Positions 42,625-51,331 are shown, numbered from the stretch's first letter. The stretch is 59,842 nucleotides of DNA from UBA877 sp035506155 (GCA_035506155.1 DATJPX010000043.1:1-59842); one strand, 5' to 3'. Notes: a model not told the origin generated them from the sequence alone. Made by a program: numbers and translations.

Positions 42625-42735
42625 ATGAGAATCGAGTATGTCGATAAAAGCGTCAGGGGTAGCATCCGCCTTCTCGCGCCGGATGCACTTCCGGTGCTCG
42701 CGCGCCTCCGCACGGAGCCGTGGAAAAGAATTTAA
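42625..42735 (+). CDS. 36-codon ORF between the T-box terminator and leuS
   Basis: The ORF MRIEYVDKSVRGSIRLLAPD... ends in TEPWKRI. ATG 42625 is seven bases after AAAGGAGG, the best ribosome-binding site in this region, so it is likely translated whenever the T-box lets transcription through. It has five leucine codons in 36. The 3' half runs into repeat-like sequence, so it may be a truncated remnant rather than a functional peptide. Confidence 0.4.
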   Translation: MRIEYVDKSVRGSIRLLAPDALPVLARLRTEPWKRI

Positions 42736-42802
42736 CACGAAGGGCACAAAGGAGCACACGGACCTACACCCTCCTTCGTGAGACTTCGTGTCCTTTGTGT
42801 TT
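42734..42802. repeat. Imperfect inverted repeat of the NTKDTK-coding intergenic type
   Basis: The left arm has GCACAAAGGAGCACAC; the right arm (ACTTCGTGTCCTTTGTGTTT) is its near reverse complement. Read on the minus strand, the DNA encodes NTKDTKSHEG, a peptide that turns up in spurious ORFs from palindromic intergenic repeats in many bacteria. It lies directly before the leuS binding site. Confidence 0.6.
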
Positions 42803-42836
42803 AGATCAAATTCGAACTTACTCATAAGGAAAAAGA

Positions 42837-45317
42837 ATGAGCGAAAATTACGTACCTCAGGAAATCGAACCGAAATGGCAGGCCAGATGGGACGCCGATA
42901 GGTTGTACCACGCCGACATCGACGAGAAGCGCCCCAAGCATTATGCCCTGACGATGCTGCCGTATCCCTCCGGGGACCTGCACATCGGGCACTGGTATGC
43001 CATGACGCCCTCCGACGCCCGGGCCCGTTACAAGCGCATGAACGGTTTCAATGTGATGTTCCCGATCGGCTTCGACGCCTTCGGCCTGCCGGCCGAGAAC
43101 GCTGCCATCAAGGACGGCGTCCACCCGATGAAACGCACTTATGCCAACATCGAACGGATGCGCAAGCAGCTCCGCTCGATGGGCGCCATGTGGGACTGGC
43201 GCCGGGAGGCCGTCTCGGCGGACCCCGAATACTACAAGTGGACCCAGTGGTTCTTCATCCAGCTCTACAAGCACGGGCTGGCCTATCGCAAGATGTCGCC
43301 GGTGGATTTCTGCCCGCACTGCAACACAACTCTTGCCCGTGAGCAGGTCTGGGGAGACGACCGGCACTGCGAGCGCTGCGGCACCCCGGTCATCAAGAAA
43401 GACCTGGACCAATGGTTCTTCCGCATCACCAAGTACGCCGACGAGCTGTTGAGCTACGATGGTGCGGACTGGCCCGAGCGCGTCCGCACCCTGCAGACCA
43501 ACTGGATCGGCCGCTCGGAAGGCGCCTCGGTCGTCTTCAAGACCGTCCCCTCCGGGGATGATAAAGCCGGCGATTCCATCGAAGTCTTCACCACCCGGCC
43601 CGACACGCTCTGGGGCGCCACTTTCATGGTCCTGTCGCCCGAGCACCCGCTGGTCGGGGGGCTGACCACGCCGGAGCACAGGAAGGAAGTCGAGGTGTAC
43701 AAGAAACAGGCCGCCCGCCAGTCCGACATCGAGCGGGAGGCAGCGGACAAGGAGAAGACCGGCGTTTTCATTGGCGCATATGCGCTCAACCCCGTCAACC
43801 AGGTAAAGATCCCGATCTGGATCGCCGATTACGTCCTGATGACCTATGGGACCGGCGCCATCATGGCCGTCCCGGCCCACGACGAGCGCGACTTTGCCTT
43901 TGCCCGCAAATTCGGGCTGAAGGTCATCCCGGTCATTCAGCCGGACGGCCAACCCGACCTGGACGGCGATACGATGAAAGAAGCCTACGTCGGCGGCGGG
44001 CACATGATCAACTCGGCCCAGTTTAACGGCACGGCCGTCAACGAAGAGAAAGGCCGCAAGAACCCCGGCATCTCCGCTGCCATCGACTGGCTGGCGAAGC
44101 AGGGCGTCGGCAGGGAAGCCGTCACCTACAAGCTGCGGGATTGGCTGATCAGCCGTCAGCGCTATTGGGGCGCGCCCATCCCGATGGTCTACTGCAAGAA
44201 GGACGGCTGGAACCCGGTCCCGGACGAAGCCCTGCCGGTGCTGCTGCCCGAAGACGTCGAATGGAAGCCGACCGGGGAGTCGCCCCTCAAGCTGCATCCC
44301 ACCTGGAAGAACACGACCTGCCCGGTCTGCGGCGAACCGGCCGAGCGCGAGACCGACACGATGGACACCTTCATGTGCTCGTCGTGGTACCACCTGCGCT
44401 ACCTGAGCCCCAGGTATGACAAGGGCCCGTTCGACGAGGCCGAGTATAACTACTGGATGCCGGTCGACACTTACACCGGCGGCATCGAGCACGCCACCAT
44501 GCACCTGATGTACACGCGCTTCTTCCACAAGGCACTGCGTGACATGGGCATCACCGAGGGCTCCGAGCCGATGATGCAGCTGCGCAACCAGGGCATGGTC
44601 CTGGGCGAGGATCACGAGAAGATGTCCAAGAGCCGCGGCAACGTCATTGCGCCGGACGTCCTGGTCGAGCGCTACGGGGCGGACGCGGTGCGGGCTTACC
44701 TGATGTTCTTCGCCCGCTGGGACATGGGCGCGCCCTGGAATTCGACCGGCATCGACGGCACGGTCCGCTGGTTGCGCCGCGTCTGGACCATTGTCACCGA
44801 ACCCGGAACCGGCACGGCAACCGACGATGTCAAGAAGAACCTGCGCCGCAAGGTTCACCAGACCCTGAAGCGGGTCACCCGCGACTTCGAGACGTTCGAG
44901 TTCAACACGATCGTCTCCAGCCTGATGGAGTTGCTGAACGAGATGCTCAAGGCCAGGGAGGCCGGTGCGGCCGGGTCGGCGGAGTGGACCGAAGCCATCG
45001 ATATCTACCTGCGCATGCTGGCGCCGGTCTGCCCGCACATCGCCGAAGAGCTGTGGCAGAAGATCAGCAAGAAGTATTCGGTCCATAGCCAGCCCTGGCC
45101 GAAGGTCGACGAGGCCGCCGCCAAGGAGGACGAGATCGTCATCCCGGTCCAGGTCAACGGCAAGGTGCGCGACCGGGTGACCGTCCCGGCGGATGCCAGC
45201 GAAGAGGCGATCAAATCTGCTGCGCTGGCCAGTGAGGGCGTCAGGAAATTCCTGGAAGGCCAGACGCCCAAGAAGGTCATCGTGGCGCAGAAGAAACTGG
45301 TCAATATTGTCGTTTGA
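42837..45317 (+). CDS. leuS: Leucyl-tRNA synthetase
   Basis: A class I aminoacyl-tRNA synthetase charging tRNA-Leu. The 826-residue product has the HIGH-like motif YPSGDLHIGHWYAM near 43, the zinc-like CPHCNTTLAREQVWGDD and CERCGTPV region (about 160-190), the CP1 editing domain (about 220-420, TTRPDTLWGATFM and GTGAIMAVPAHDERD), and the KMSKS motif EKMSKSRGNVIAPD near 598. The C-terminal domain is complete. Expression is very likely controlled by the upstream T-box. Confidence 0.97.
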   Translation: MSENYVPQEIEPKWQARWDADRLYHADIDEKRPKHYALTMLPYPSGDLHIGHWYAMTPSDARARYKRMNGFNVMFPIGFDAFGLPAENAAIKDGVHPMKRTYANIERMRKQLRSMGAMWDWRREAVSADPEYYKWTQWFFIQLYKHGLAYRKMSPVDFCPHCNTTLAREQVWGDDRHCERCGTPVIKKDLDQWFFRITKYADELLSYDGADWPERVRTLQTNWIGRSEGASVVFKTVPSGDDKAGDSIEVFTTRPDTLWGATFMVLSPEHPLVGGLTTPEHRKEVEVYKKQAARQSDIEREAADKEKTGVFIGAYALNPVNQVKIPIWIADYVLMTYGTGAIMAVPAHDERDFAFARKFGLKVIPVIQPDGQPDLDGDTMKEAYVGGGHMINSAQFNGTAVNEEKGRKNPGISAAIDWLAKQGVGREAVTYKLRDWLISRQRYWGAPIPMVYCKKDGWNPVPDEALPVLLPEDVEWKPTGESPLKLHPTWKNTTCPVCGEPAERETDTMDTFMCSSWYHLRYLSPRYDKGPFDEAEYNYWMPVDTYTGGIEHATMHLMYTRFFHKALRDMGITEGSEPMMQLRNQGMVLGEDHEKMSKSRGNVIAPDVLVERYGADAVRAYLMFFARWDMGAPWNSTGIDGTVRWLRRVWTIVTEPGTGTATDDVKKNLRRKVHQTLKRVTRDFETFEFNTIVSSLMELLNEMLKAREAGAAGSAEWTEAIDIYLRMLAPVCPHIAEELWQKISKKYSVHSQPWPKVDEAAAKEDEIVIPVQVNGKVRDRVTVPADASEEAIKSAALASEGVRKFLEGQTPKKVIVAQKKLVNIVV

Positions 45318-45322
45318 TCCAC

Positions 45323-45358
45323 CGTAGGGGCGACCGGCCGGTCGCCCCTACGTTTTTT
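45323..45358 (+). terminator. Terminator of leuS
   Basis: A perfect 30-base palindrome, arms CGTAGGGGCGACCGG (45323-45337), is followed by TTTTTT. The GTAGGGGCGACC sequence resembles a common dispersed intergenic palindrome. Confidence 0.9.
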
Positions 45359-45398
45359 GTTGTACAATGATGGGACGATCGTTCGATTGGGAGGGCGT

Positions 45399-46763
45399 AT
45401 GAAGAGAATCGGGTCTTTGGCATTCATGCTTCTGGTTTGCTCGCTTATGGTTCCTCTTGGCTCAGCCCGGGCAGACGCCGCCCCGCCGATGAATCCGCCA
45501 GGCGGCGACGTCAGCCCGGAGGGCGGGACGCAGGTCCAGATGACCGCCGAGCAGGTCACAATCGACCTGCGCCAGTATTCCAACGATAACGCGGCAGTCT
45601 CGGCCTGGTTCCTGTTCCATAACACCAGTGACGAGGACGAGCATCTCAAGGTCCGCTTCCCGTTGAATGGAGATCCAAGGTGGGATCAGACGACAGGTAA
45701 CGATTATTTTCCACTCACCAAGGATTTCGTCGCCAGGGTCAACGGCCAGGTCCAGGCCACTAAAACGGTCGAAGACACCGATACCGATGCCGCCCAATTC
45801 TTTGTTGGAAGCAGCATGGTGCTGTATTGGGCGGTTTTCGAGATGGATTTCCCGGCCGGCAAGGATGTTAGACTGACGGTCAGTTATACCCTCCAACCGA
45901 CCGAGGATGCCAGTTATGCCGATTATTATTACCTCCTGGCGACAGGCGCAGGTTGGAAAGGTCCGATCGGGAAGGCCGACATCAATGTTTACTTCCCGTA
46001 TATTCTCAATGAGCTCAACTTGCCGGATTCCAATGATTTCGGCCATGCTACGGTGTTCGAAAACCAGATCCGCTACCATTACGAGAACCTGGAACCGACC
46101 CAGGACGATAACATCGGTCTTTGGGTCGTCCAGCCTCACCTTTGGCAGGAGGTCGTACGCTGGCGGGCGAACGTGATCAGCCAGCCGAACGACCCGGCCA
46201 GTTGGGAAGCCCTTGCCCGGGCATACGCAGCGACCGGACAGGAGCATCATGGCGCGTTCGAAAATCAACGCTTGGCCGATCTTTACGTCCTGGCGGCCGA
46301 ACGGGCGGCCGAGCTGAATCCGAACGACCTTTTGTTTCATCTGGATTTTGCCGAGACTATCTTTTACGCGCAGCTGTTGGCCAATCAGGATCGCGCCGAT
46401 TACTTCCATGCCCTCTTTCTGGACGAACTGGCTGCAGCCGCCCGGTTGGATCCCCAGAACCCTCGTCTCGATGAACTCCTCCAATATGCACAACTTTCCA
46501 TCTCTGACCTGCCCCAGCCCGGACCATTCCCGAGTTATTCTGCTTCGACGGCGACCTTCGAACCGACCGACACTCCCATCCTTTCCACGCCGACGCTCGT
46601 CCCGATGGCCACAGATACCGATGTCCTGCCAACCCGGACCTCGCCGCCGGCTGCGCCGGCGACCGCCCATTTGCCAAACTCGCCGGTTTTGATTGCCGTC
46701 ATCGGGCTGCTCCTGGTCGGGGCGGGATTTATCATCGGCTGGTTGGTGAGCAAGGCGAAGTAA
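45399..46763 (+). CDS. Secreted, C-terminally membrane-anchored protein
   Basis: A 454-residue product. I set the start at ATG 45399 (GGGAGGG upstream) because it opens a signal peptide (MKRIGSLAFMLLVCSLMVPL then SARADA). The mature part begins AAPPMNPPGGDVSPEGGTQV and holds a beta-rich domain (about 45-245), then a helical TPR-like segment (about 250-355, PNDPASWEALARAYAATGQ), a Thr/Pro-rich linker (about 370-425), and a C-terminal membrane helix with a Lys tail. I recall this N-terminal pattern from proteins of unknown function in related genomes; no function can be assigned. Confidence 0.8.
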   Translation: MKRIGSLAFMLLVCSLMVPLGSARADAAPPMNPPGGDVSPEGGTQVQMTAEQVTIDLRQYSNDNAAVSAWFLFHNTSDEDEHLKVRFPLNGDPRWDQTTGNDYFPLTKDFVARVNGQVQATKTVEDTDTDAAQFFVGSSMVLYWAVFEMDFPAGKDVRLTVSYTLQPTEDASYADYYYLLATGAGWKGPIGKADINVYFPYILNELNLPDSNDFGHATVFENQIRYHYENLEPTQDDNIGLWVVQPHLWQEVVRWRANVISQPNDPASWEALARAYAATGQEHHGAFENQRLADLYVLAAERAAELNPNDLLFHLDFAETIFYAQLLANQDRADYFHALFLDELAAAARLDPQNPRLDELLQYAQLSISDLPQPGPFPSYSASTATFEPTDTPILSTPTLVPMATDTDVLPTRTSPPAAPATAHLPNSPVLIAVIGLLLVGAGFIIGWLVSKAK

Positions 46764-46775
46764 GACAAATCTCGT

Positions 46776-46802
46776 GGGCGGCCTCCGGGCCGCCCTTCTG
46801 CT
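46776..46802 (+). terminator. Terminator after the secreted-protein gene
   Basis: GGGCGGCC (46776-46783) and GGCCGCCC (46788-46795) with a TCCG loop, followed by TTCTGCTCT. The stem is strong, but the T-run is weak. Confidence 0.6.
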
Positions 46803-46881
46803 CTCGAAATCCTCCCGGAATATCTACCCTTCCCCACGACTCTTGAGTAGAATCGCCTTCCCTGTTCAGAAAGGTTGGCCC

Positions 46882-47877
46882 ATGTCCGTGATCGAAGTAT
46901 CCCAATTGACCAAGGTCTTCCGGATTCCGAAGAAGGAGCCCGGCCTGGGCGGCGCGGTGAAGGGCCTGTTCCGCCCGCGCTTCGAAGCCAAGACGGCCGT
47001 GGATCACATCGATTTCAAGATGGACTCCGGTGAGATCGTCGGCTACATCGGGGTCAACGGGGCCGGCAAGTCCACCACCATCAAGATGTTGACCGGGGTC
47101 TTGCTGCCCACCAGCGGGTCGGCCCGCATCCTTGGGCGGGACCCGCACCGCCAGCGGGTGGCCAACGCCCGTGAGATCGGGGTCGTCTTCGGCCAGCGCA
47201 CCCAGCTCTGGTGGGACCTGGCCTTGATCGAGTCGCTCAACCTGATCGCCCGCATCTACGAGGTCCCGCCGGCCCGTTACAGGCAGATGCTCGAGCGGTT
47301 TTCCGAGACGCTCGACCTGGGCGACCTGCTCAAGGTGCCGGTGCGCAACATGTCGCTGGGACAGAAGATGCGCGCCGAGTTGGCCGCCGCCCTGATCCAC
47401 GAGCCCAAGGTGGTCTACCTGGACGAGCCGACCATCGGCCTGGACCTGATCGTCAAGGAGCGCATCCGCGAATTCATCCGCAGCCAGTGCGCCGGCACCG
47501 GCATGACCGTCCTGCTGACCACCCATGACCTGGGCGACATCGAGGAGCTCTGCCAGCGGGTGCTGATCATCGACGCCGGCCGGATCCTGTTCGACGGGCC
47601 GATCAGCGCCATCCGGGACCGTTTCGGCAAGTACCGCGAAATCGCCTTCGAGACGGTCGCCCCGGCGGCCGGGCTGTCGCTCAAGCTGCCGCGGGGGACG
47701 GAAGTGGTCGAGGCAAGCGAGCACCGCCTGCGGGTCCGCTTCGACCGGACGCGGGCCACCGCTTCGCAGGTGGCCTCCCAGGCGATGAACCAGACCGAGG
47801 TGCTGGATTTCTCCCTGTCCGAGCCGGACCTGGCCTCGATCGTCAAGCAAATCTACAACGGGGCGCTGGTAAAATGA
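46882..47877 (+). CDS. ABC-2 transporter ATPase (COG4586 type)
   Basis: A 331-residue ATPase of the three-gene ABC-2 systems related to COG4586/4587/3694. The start ATG 46882 (MSVIEVSQLTKVFR) follows AAAGG. Walker A GVNGAGKSTTIKM, an altered signature MSLGQKMRAELAAAL, Walker B VVYLDEPTIGLDL and the H-loop in TTHDLGDIEE are seen, with a C-terminal regulatory domain (about 245-331). The FGQRTQLWWDL segment is typical of this subfamily. It overlaps the next permease gene by 4 bases. The substrate is unknown. Confidence 0.92.
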   Translation: MSVIEVSQLTKVFRIPKKEPGLGGAVKGLFRPRFEAKTAVDHIDFKMDSGEIVGYIGVNGAGKSTTIKMLTGVLLPTSGSARILGRDPHRQRVANAREIGVVFGQRTQLWWDLALIESLNLIARIYEVPPARYRQMLERFSETLDLGDLLKVPVRNMSLGQKMRAELAAALIHEPKVVYLDEPTIGLDLIVKERIREFIRSQCAGTGMTVLLTTHDLGDIEELCQRVLIIDAGRILFDGPISAIRDRFGKYREIAFETVAPAAGLSLKLPRGTEVVEASEHRLRVRFDRTRATASQVASQAMNQTEVLDFSLSEPDLASIVKQIYNGALVK

Positions 47878-48686
47878 TCCGCCGCCTGTTCCGTGAACCC
47901 CCCAAGTACCTGGCCATCCTTGGCATGGTGCCGAAGGTTTTCATGGCCTACCAGCTTTGGTTCTGGATCGGCCTGGTCCTGAGCACGATCGCCATGGCGA
48001 TCCTGTACTTCTTCTGGCGGGCCGTCTACGGCGGGACCCAGGCCATCGCCGGCCTGACCCTCGATACCACCCTGACCTATATCTTGCTGGCGCAGGTCTT
48101 CCGCCCGCTGACGGACGTCGACCTGATCTACGAGTTCGGCTACAATCTGCGGGAAGGCGGGATCGTCCACCATTTGCTTCGGCCGCTCAATTTCCAGGGC
48201 ATGTTTTACGCCCAAAGCCTGGGCAACCTGGCGACGCAGATGGTCCTGCAGATCCCGATGGCGCTGGTCGCCACGTTCGTTTTCGGCCTGCGCTGGCCGG
48301 CCGACCCGGTCGTCTGGGGCGCTTTCCTGGTCTCGGCCATCATGGGATATACTGCCCTCTTCTTTTTCGTCTATTCTGTGGCCTGCCTCACCTTCTATAC
48401 TACCGAGGTGTGGGGCCTGGGCGTGCTCTTCTTCGGCATGTCGCTCTTCCTGAGCGGCGGACTGGTTCCCCTGGCGATGATGCCTGGCTGGCTGAGAACG
48501 GTCGTGCTTTCCATCCCGTTCGCCCAGGCGCTGGCCGTGCCGATCAACATCCTGACCGGGATCACCCCGCTCGCCCAGGTGCCGCAGGTCTGGCTGTCGC
48601 AGCTCGTCTGGGTGGTCGGCCTGTGGCTGGCCTCCAACCTGGTCTTTCGGGTCGCCCTGCGCAAAGTGACCGTGCAGGGAGGCTGA
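47874..48686 (+). CDS. ABC-2 permease (COG4587/3694 type), first
   Basis: A 270-residue membrane protein with about six helices. It overlaps the ATPase stop by 4 bases (ATGA) and is followed 4 bases later by the second permease. Features are WFWIGLVLSTIAMAILYFFW near 25-45, EFGYNLREGGIVHHLLRPLN at about 86-105 and LFLSGGLVPLAMMP near 192. The pair would form the channel of a heteromeric exporter. Confidence 0.88.
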   Translation: MIRRLFREPPKYLAILGMVPKVFMAYQLWFWIGLVLSTIAMAILYFFWRAVYGGTQAIAGLTLDTTLTYILLAQVFRPLTDVDLIYEFGYNLREGGIVHHLLRPLNFQGMFYAQSLGNLATQMVLQIPMALVATFVFGLRWPADPVVWGAFLVSAIMGYTALFFFVYSVACLTFYTTEVWGLGVLFFGMSLFLSGGLVPLAMMPGWLRTVVLSIPFAQALAVPINILTGITPLAQVPQVWLSQLVWVVGLWLASNLVFRVALRKVTVQGG

Positions 48687-48690
48687 GAAA

Positions 48691-49479
48691 ATGACCCGCT
48701 ACCTGTCCCTCTACCGGCTCTTCCTGACCCAGCGCTTCAAGGCGCTGATGGAATACCGCGCCAATTTCATCATCGGGGCGGCTTCCACCGTCTTCCTGCA
48801 AGCTTCCTCTATCCTGGCCATCTGGGTGGTCATGCAGCAGGTCCCGACCCTGAACGGCTGGACTTATGACGAGGTCCTGCTGGTCTACGGCCTGATCACC
48901 CTGGCCAAGTCGATCAACCACATGTTCGCCGACAATTTGTGGACGCTCGGGCGGGTCTACATCCGCTCGGGCGGCTTCGACCGCTTCCTGGTCCGCCCGA
49001 TCGACCCGCTTTTCCACCTGCTGGCGGACCGCTTCTGCCAGGACGGGGTGGGCAACTTCCTGGTGGGGGTGGCGCTGGTGATCAAGTCCTCCATCTCGCT
49101 GCAGATCGCCTGGACGCCGCTCAAGGCGCTCATGCTCCTGGTGGCCGTGGTCAGCGGCGGCCTGATCTTCATCGCCCTCAACCTGCTGACCTGTACGGCC
49201 GCCTTCTGGATCGTCGACTCGGTCCCGGTCACCCGCCTGGTCTTCGACAACCACCTTTTCGCCCAGTATCCCCTAAGCATCTACCCGAAGGCGATCGGCA
49301 TCCTGCTGACCTGGGTGGTCCCGTACGGCCTGGCGTCATTCTATCCGGCCGCCTACCTGCTCGGGCGCGACCTGGGCTGGGTGGCCTGGCTGGCCCCGCT
49401 GGCGGCTGCGGTATTGCTCTTCCTGGGGTATCGATTCTTCCAGTTTGGCTTGAGACATTACTCCGGAACGGGTACGTGA
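48691..49479 (+). CDS. ABC-2 permease (COG3694 type), second
   Basis: A 262-residue membrane protein, the second permease of the system, with about six helices. Characteristic segments are LTQRFKALMEYRANFIIGAA near 12-31, IYPKAIGILLTWVVPYGLAS near 190 and FYPAAYLLGR. It begins 4 bases after its partner, so the three genes form one operon, closed by a hairpin at 49485. Confidence 0.88.
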   Translation: MTRYLSLYRLFLTQRFKALMEYRANFIIGAASTVFLQASSILAIWVVMQQVPTLNGWTYDEVLLVYGLITLAKSINHMFADNLWTLGRVYIRSGGFDRFLVRPIDPLFHLLADRFCQDGVGNFLVGVALVIKSSISLQIAWTPLKALMLLVAVVSGGLIFIALNLLTCTAAFWIVDSVPVTRLVFDNHLFAQYPLSIYPKAIGILLTWVVPYGLASFYPAAYLLGRDLGWVAWLAPLAAAVLLFLGYRFFQFGLRHYSGTGT

Positions 49480-49484
49480 AGGAA

Positions 49485-49518
49485 AAGTCCCTGACATTTT
49501 TGGAAGTGTCAGGGACTT
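49485..49518 (+). terminator. 12-bp hairpin after the ABC-2 operon
   Basis: AAGTCCCTGACA (49485-49496) and TGTCAGGGACTT (49507-49518) form a perfect stem with a 10-base loop. No T-run follows, so it may be a weak terminator or a stabilising 3' hairpin. Confidence 0.55.
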
Positions 49519-49550
49519 CCATTCTTCTATGGGTGGGCGGTCATCTATTG

Positions 49551-49832
49551 TATAATCGTTTCAGCGATTTCGAGAAATTGACCGGCACAGGCGGAGAGCA
49601 TCGACGAGAAAGGTTTGCGATTATCGACCAGAAACTGCCTCGATCCACGGCGGGCCAGGCGAAAAGCGAAGCCCGGCTGCAAAAGACTTGGAGCTGGTTG
49701 ACAGAACCAAGGGATGTTCCTGAGGCCAACAGGTCCCGGGGGCGCCTGTTAACTGGTCTGCTCCTGCCCCCGCCGCTGAATTTCTTTGCGGCATTCACCA
49801 CGACAGCCATCCTTTCGGTGGGAGTTTAGCCG
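49551..49832 (+). promoter_or_regulatory. Promoter-like TATAAT and long structured leader before the GGDEF gene
   Basis: A perfect TATAAT at 49551-49556 (no clear -35) precedes about 275 bases with no convincing gene. Visible stems are CGGGC/GCCCG (49651-49675), TGGTT/AACCA (49695-49709) and AACAGG/CCTGTT (49728-49750). I tested the stretch by eye against the cyclic-di-GMP riboswitch consensus and found no clear match. It may be an unassigned regulatory RNA for the diguanylate cyclase. Confidence 0.4.
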
Positions 49833-51302
49833 ATGGCCTTCCTGGATCGCCTGAACAAGCCAGTAGCTTCCATCGGTGAGACGGAGCGCCGCCGCGCCCG
49901 GTTGCTTTCGGCGTTGCTGGCCGCCCAATTGTTCTTGTCTCTCCTGGTAACCCTGCTGATATTTTTCACAGATCATCGACCCATCGAAACGTATTTGGGC
50001 TTGGGGACCACGCTGGTCTTGGTCGGAGCATTCTTTCTCAGTCGCACAAGGTATTACACCCTGGCTGCGTTGCTGGCGGTCGGCACGTTGTCTGGAACGG
50101 TCTTTATTTCAGAGGCCGTTCGCCTGGACCCCGGCCCGTTGTATTTCCTGGTCCTGGGCGTGTTGATGGGTAGCCTGTTCTTTTCCCGCCGGGATACCAT
50201 CCTGACCATGGCGATCATTATGATCGGTATCGGGCTGCTGTTCTGGGTTTCTTTCCCAGCCCTGGCGCTGCGGGATGCGGTCGGCGCAATGTTCGCCGTA
50301 TTGTGTGTAGGGGTGCTCGGGAGTGTTGCCATCACCATCCGGCAGCAAGACCAGGTGGAAATCCATCGCCAGAGCATCTCCCTGCGGCAATCGGAGGAGC
50401 GTTTCCACCTGATATCGTACGCGACCAACGATGTCGTCTGGGATTGGGACATCCTGAGCGGGCACGTCTGGAGGAACAAAGGCATCCAGCGTCTGTTTGG
50501 GTTCGACGAGGACCAGGTCAGGCCGGAATTCGACTGGTGGAGAGAGCTCATCCACCCGGACGAACGCGAGAAAATTGCCATGAATATCCAGGCCGCCATA
50601 GCGAATGGTGAAACATTCTGGTCGAAAGAATATCGTGTCCAGCGCGCGGACGGCAGTTTTGTCTACGTGTTCGACCGCGCCTATATCATCCATGACGAAA
50701 GTGGAAAACCGGTCCGTATGATCGGCGCCGTCATGGACATCACTGCCCGTAAACAGGCTGAAGAGGTCCTGCGCCAGGAATCCCTGCATGATCCGCTGAC
50801 CGGACTTTTCAACCGCCGATATATGGAAGAGATGTTGGAGCGGGAGATCCGGCGCGCCCAGCGAAGCCAGCAGCAAATCAGCATCATCATGCTGGATGTG
50901 GATCATTTTAAAAAGATCAACGATACCTTTGGCCACGCGGCCGGCGATACCGTTTTGCACAACCTGGGCACATTCCTGCTCAAATATGTCCGCGGGGGCG
51001 ATATCGCCTGCCGGTACGGCGGCGATGAATTCATCCTGATCCTGCCCGGAGCCACCCTGGATGTCGCCAGGCAGCGCGCTGAAAAATTGCGCCTGGAAGC
51101 GGAAAAGCTTAAGATCGGACCGCTCGAAAAATCTGCGGCAGGTTTCACGGTTTCCCTTGGGGTAGCGGTCTTTCCCGACCAAGGGAAAGACCTCGGAGCG
51201 ATCCTGAAAGCTGTCGATACCGCTCTCTATGCGGCGAAAGATGCCGGCCGGAACCGGGTCTTCGTGGCGGGCGAGGAAAAGGGCGAGCCCGAAGCGACCT
51301 GA
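49833..51302 (+). CDS. Membrane PAS-GGDEF diguanylate cyclase
   Basis: A 489-residue protein with about six N-terminal helices (25-170), a PAS domain (about 185-310; ATNDVVWDWDILSGHVWRNK and WWRELIHPDEREKIA), and a GGDEF domain (about 320-485). The active site reads CRYGGDEFILI, and the inhibitory I-site RxxD (RGGD) sits five residues upstream, so product inhibition is expected. It makes cyclic-di-GMP. With the HD-GYP protein it gives both arms of c-di-GMP turnover in this window. ATG 49833 has a weak site. Confidence 0.93.
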   Translation: MAFLDRLNKPVASIGETERRRARLLSALLAAQLFLSLLVTLLIFFTDHRPIETYLGLGTTLVLVGAFFLSRTRYYTLAALLAVGTLSGTVFISEAVRLDPGPLYFLVLGVLMGSLFFSRRDTILTMAIIMIGIGLLFWVSFPALALRDAVGAMFAVLCVGVLGSVAITIRQQDQVEIHRQSISLRQSEERFHLISYATNDVVWDWDILSGHVWRNKGIQRLFGFDEDQVRPEFDWWRELIHPDEREKIAMNIQAAIANGETFWSKEYRVQRADGSFVYVFDRAYIIHDESGKPVRMIGAVMDITARKQAEEVLRQESLHDPLTGLFNRRYMEEMLEREIRRAQRSQQQISIIMLDVDHFKKINDTFGHAAGDTVLHNLGTFLLKYVRGGDIACRYGGDEFILILPGATLDVARQRAEKLRLEAEKLKIGPLEKSAAGFTVSLGVAVFPDQGKDLGAILKAVDTALYAAKDAGRNRVFVAGEEKGEPEAT

Positions 51303-51331
51303 CCTGTCACTGGGCATCCAAGTCAATCCGG

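Noticed and set aside
42457..42825. A 121-residue minus-strand ORF starting SKFEFDLNTKDTKSHEG
   Set aside because: It is made of the palindromic repeat and the T-box leader read backwards; such NTKDTK frames are known spurious calls.
42822..45086. A 754-codon open frame on the minus strand across leuS
   Set aside because: It mirrors leuS codon by codon; leuS has full catalytic and editing motifs, and the mirror has no recognisable domain. GC-rich coding DNA often keeps the opposite frame open.
48939..49829. A 296-codon plus-strand frame running from the second ABC-2 permease into the leader before the GGDEF gene
   Set aside because: Its first half is a shifted frame of the permease, and the second half has no clear start of its own or known motif.
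49551..49832. Cyclic-di-GMP riboswitch before the GGDEF gene
   Set aside because: The consensus segments (GCAAACC..., GACGCAAAGCC, GGTAGCGG) are not present in order; I kept it only as an unassigned leader.
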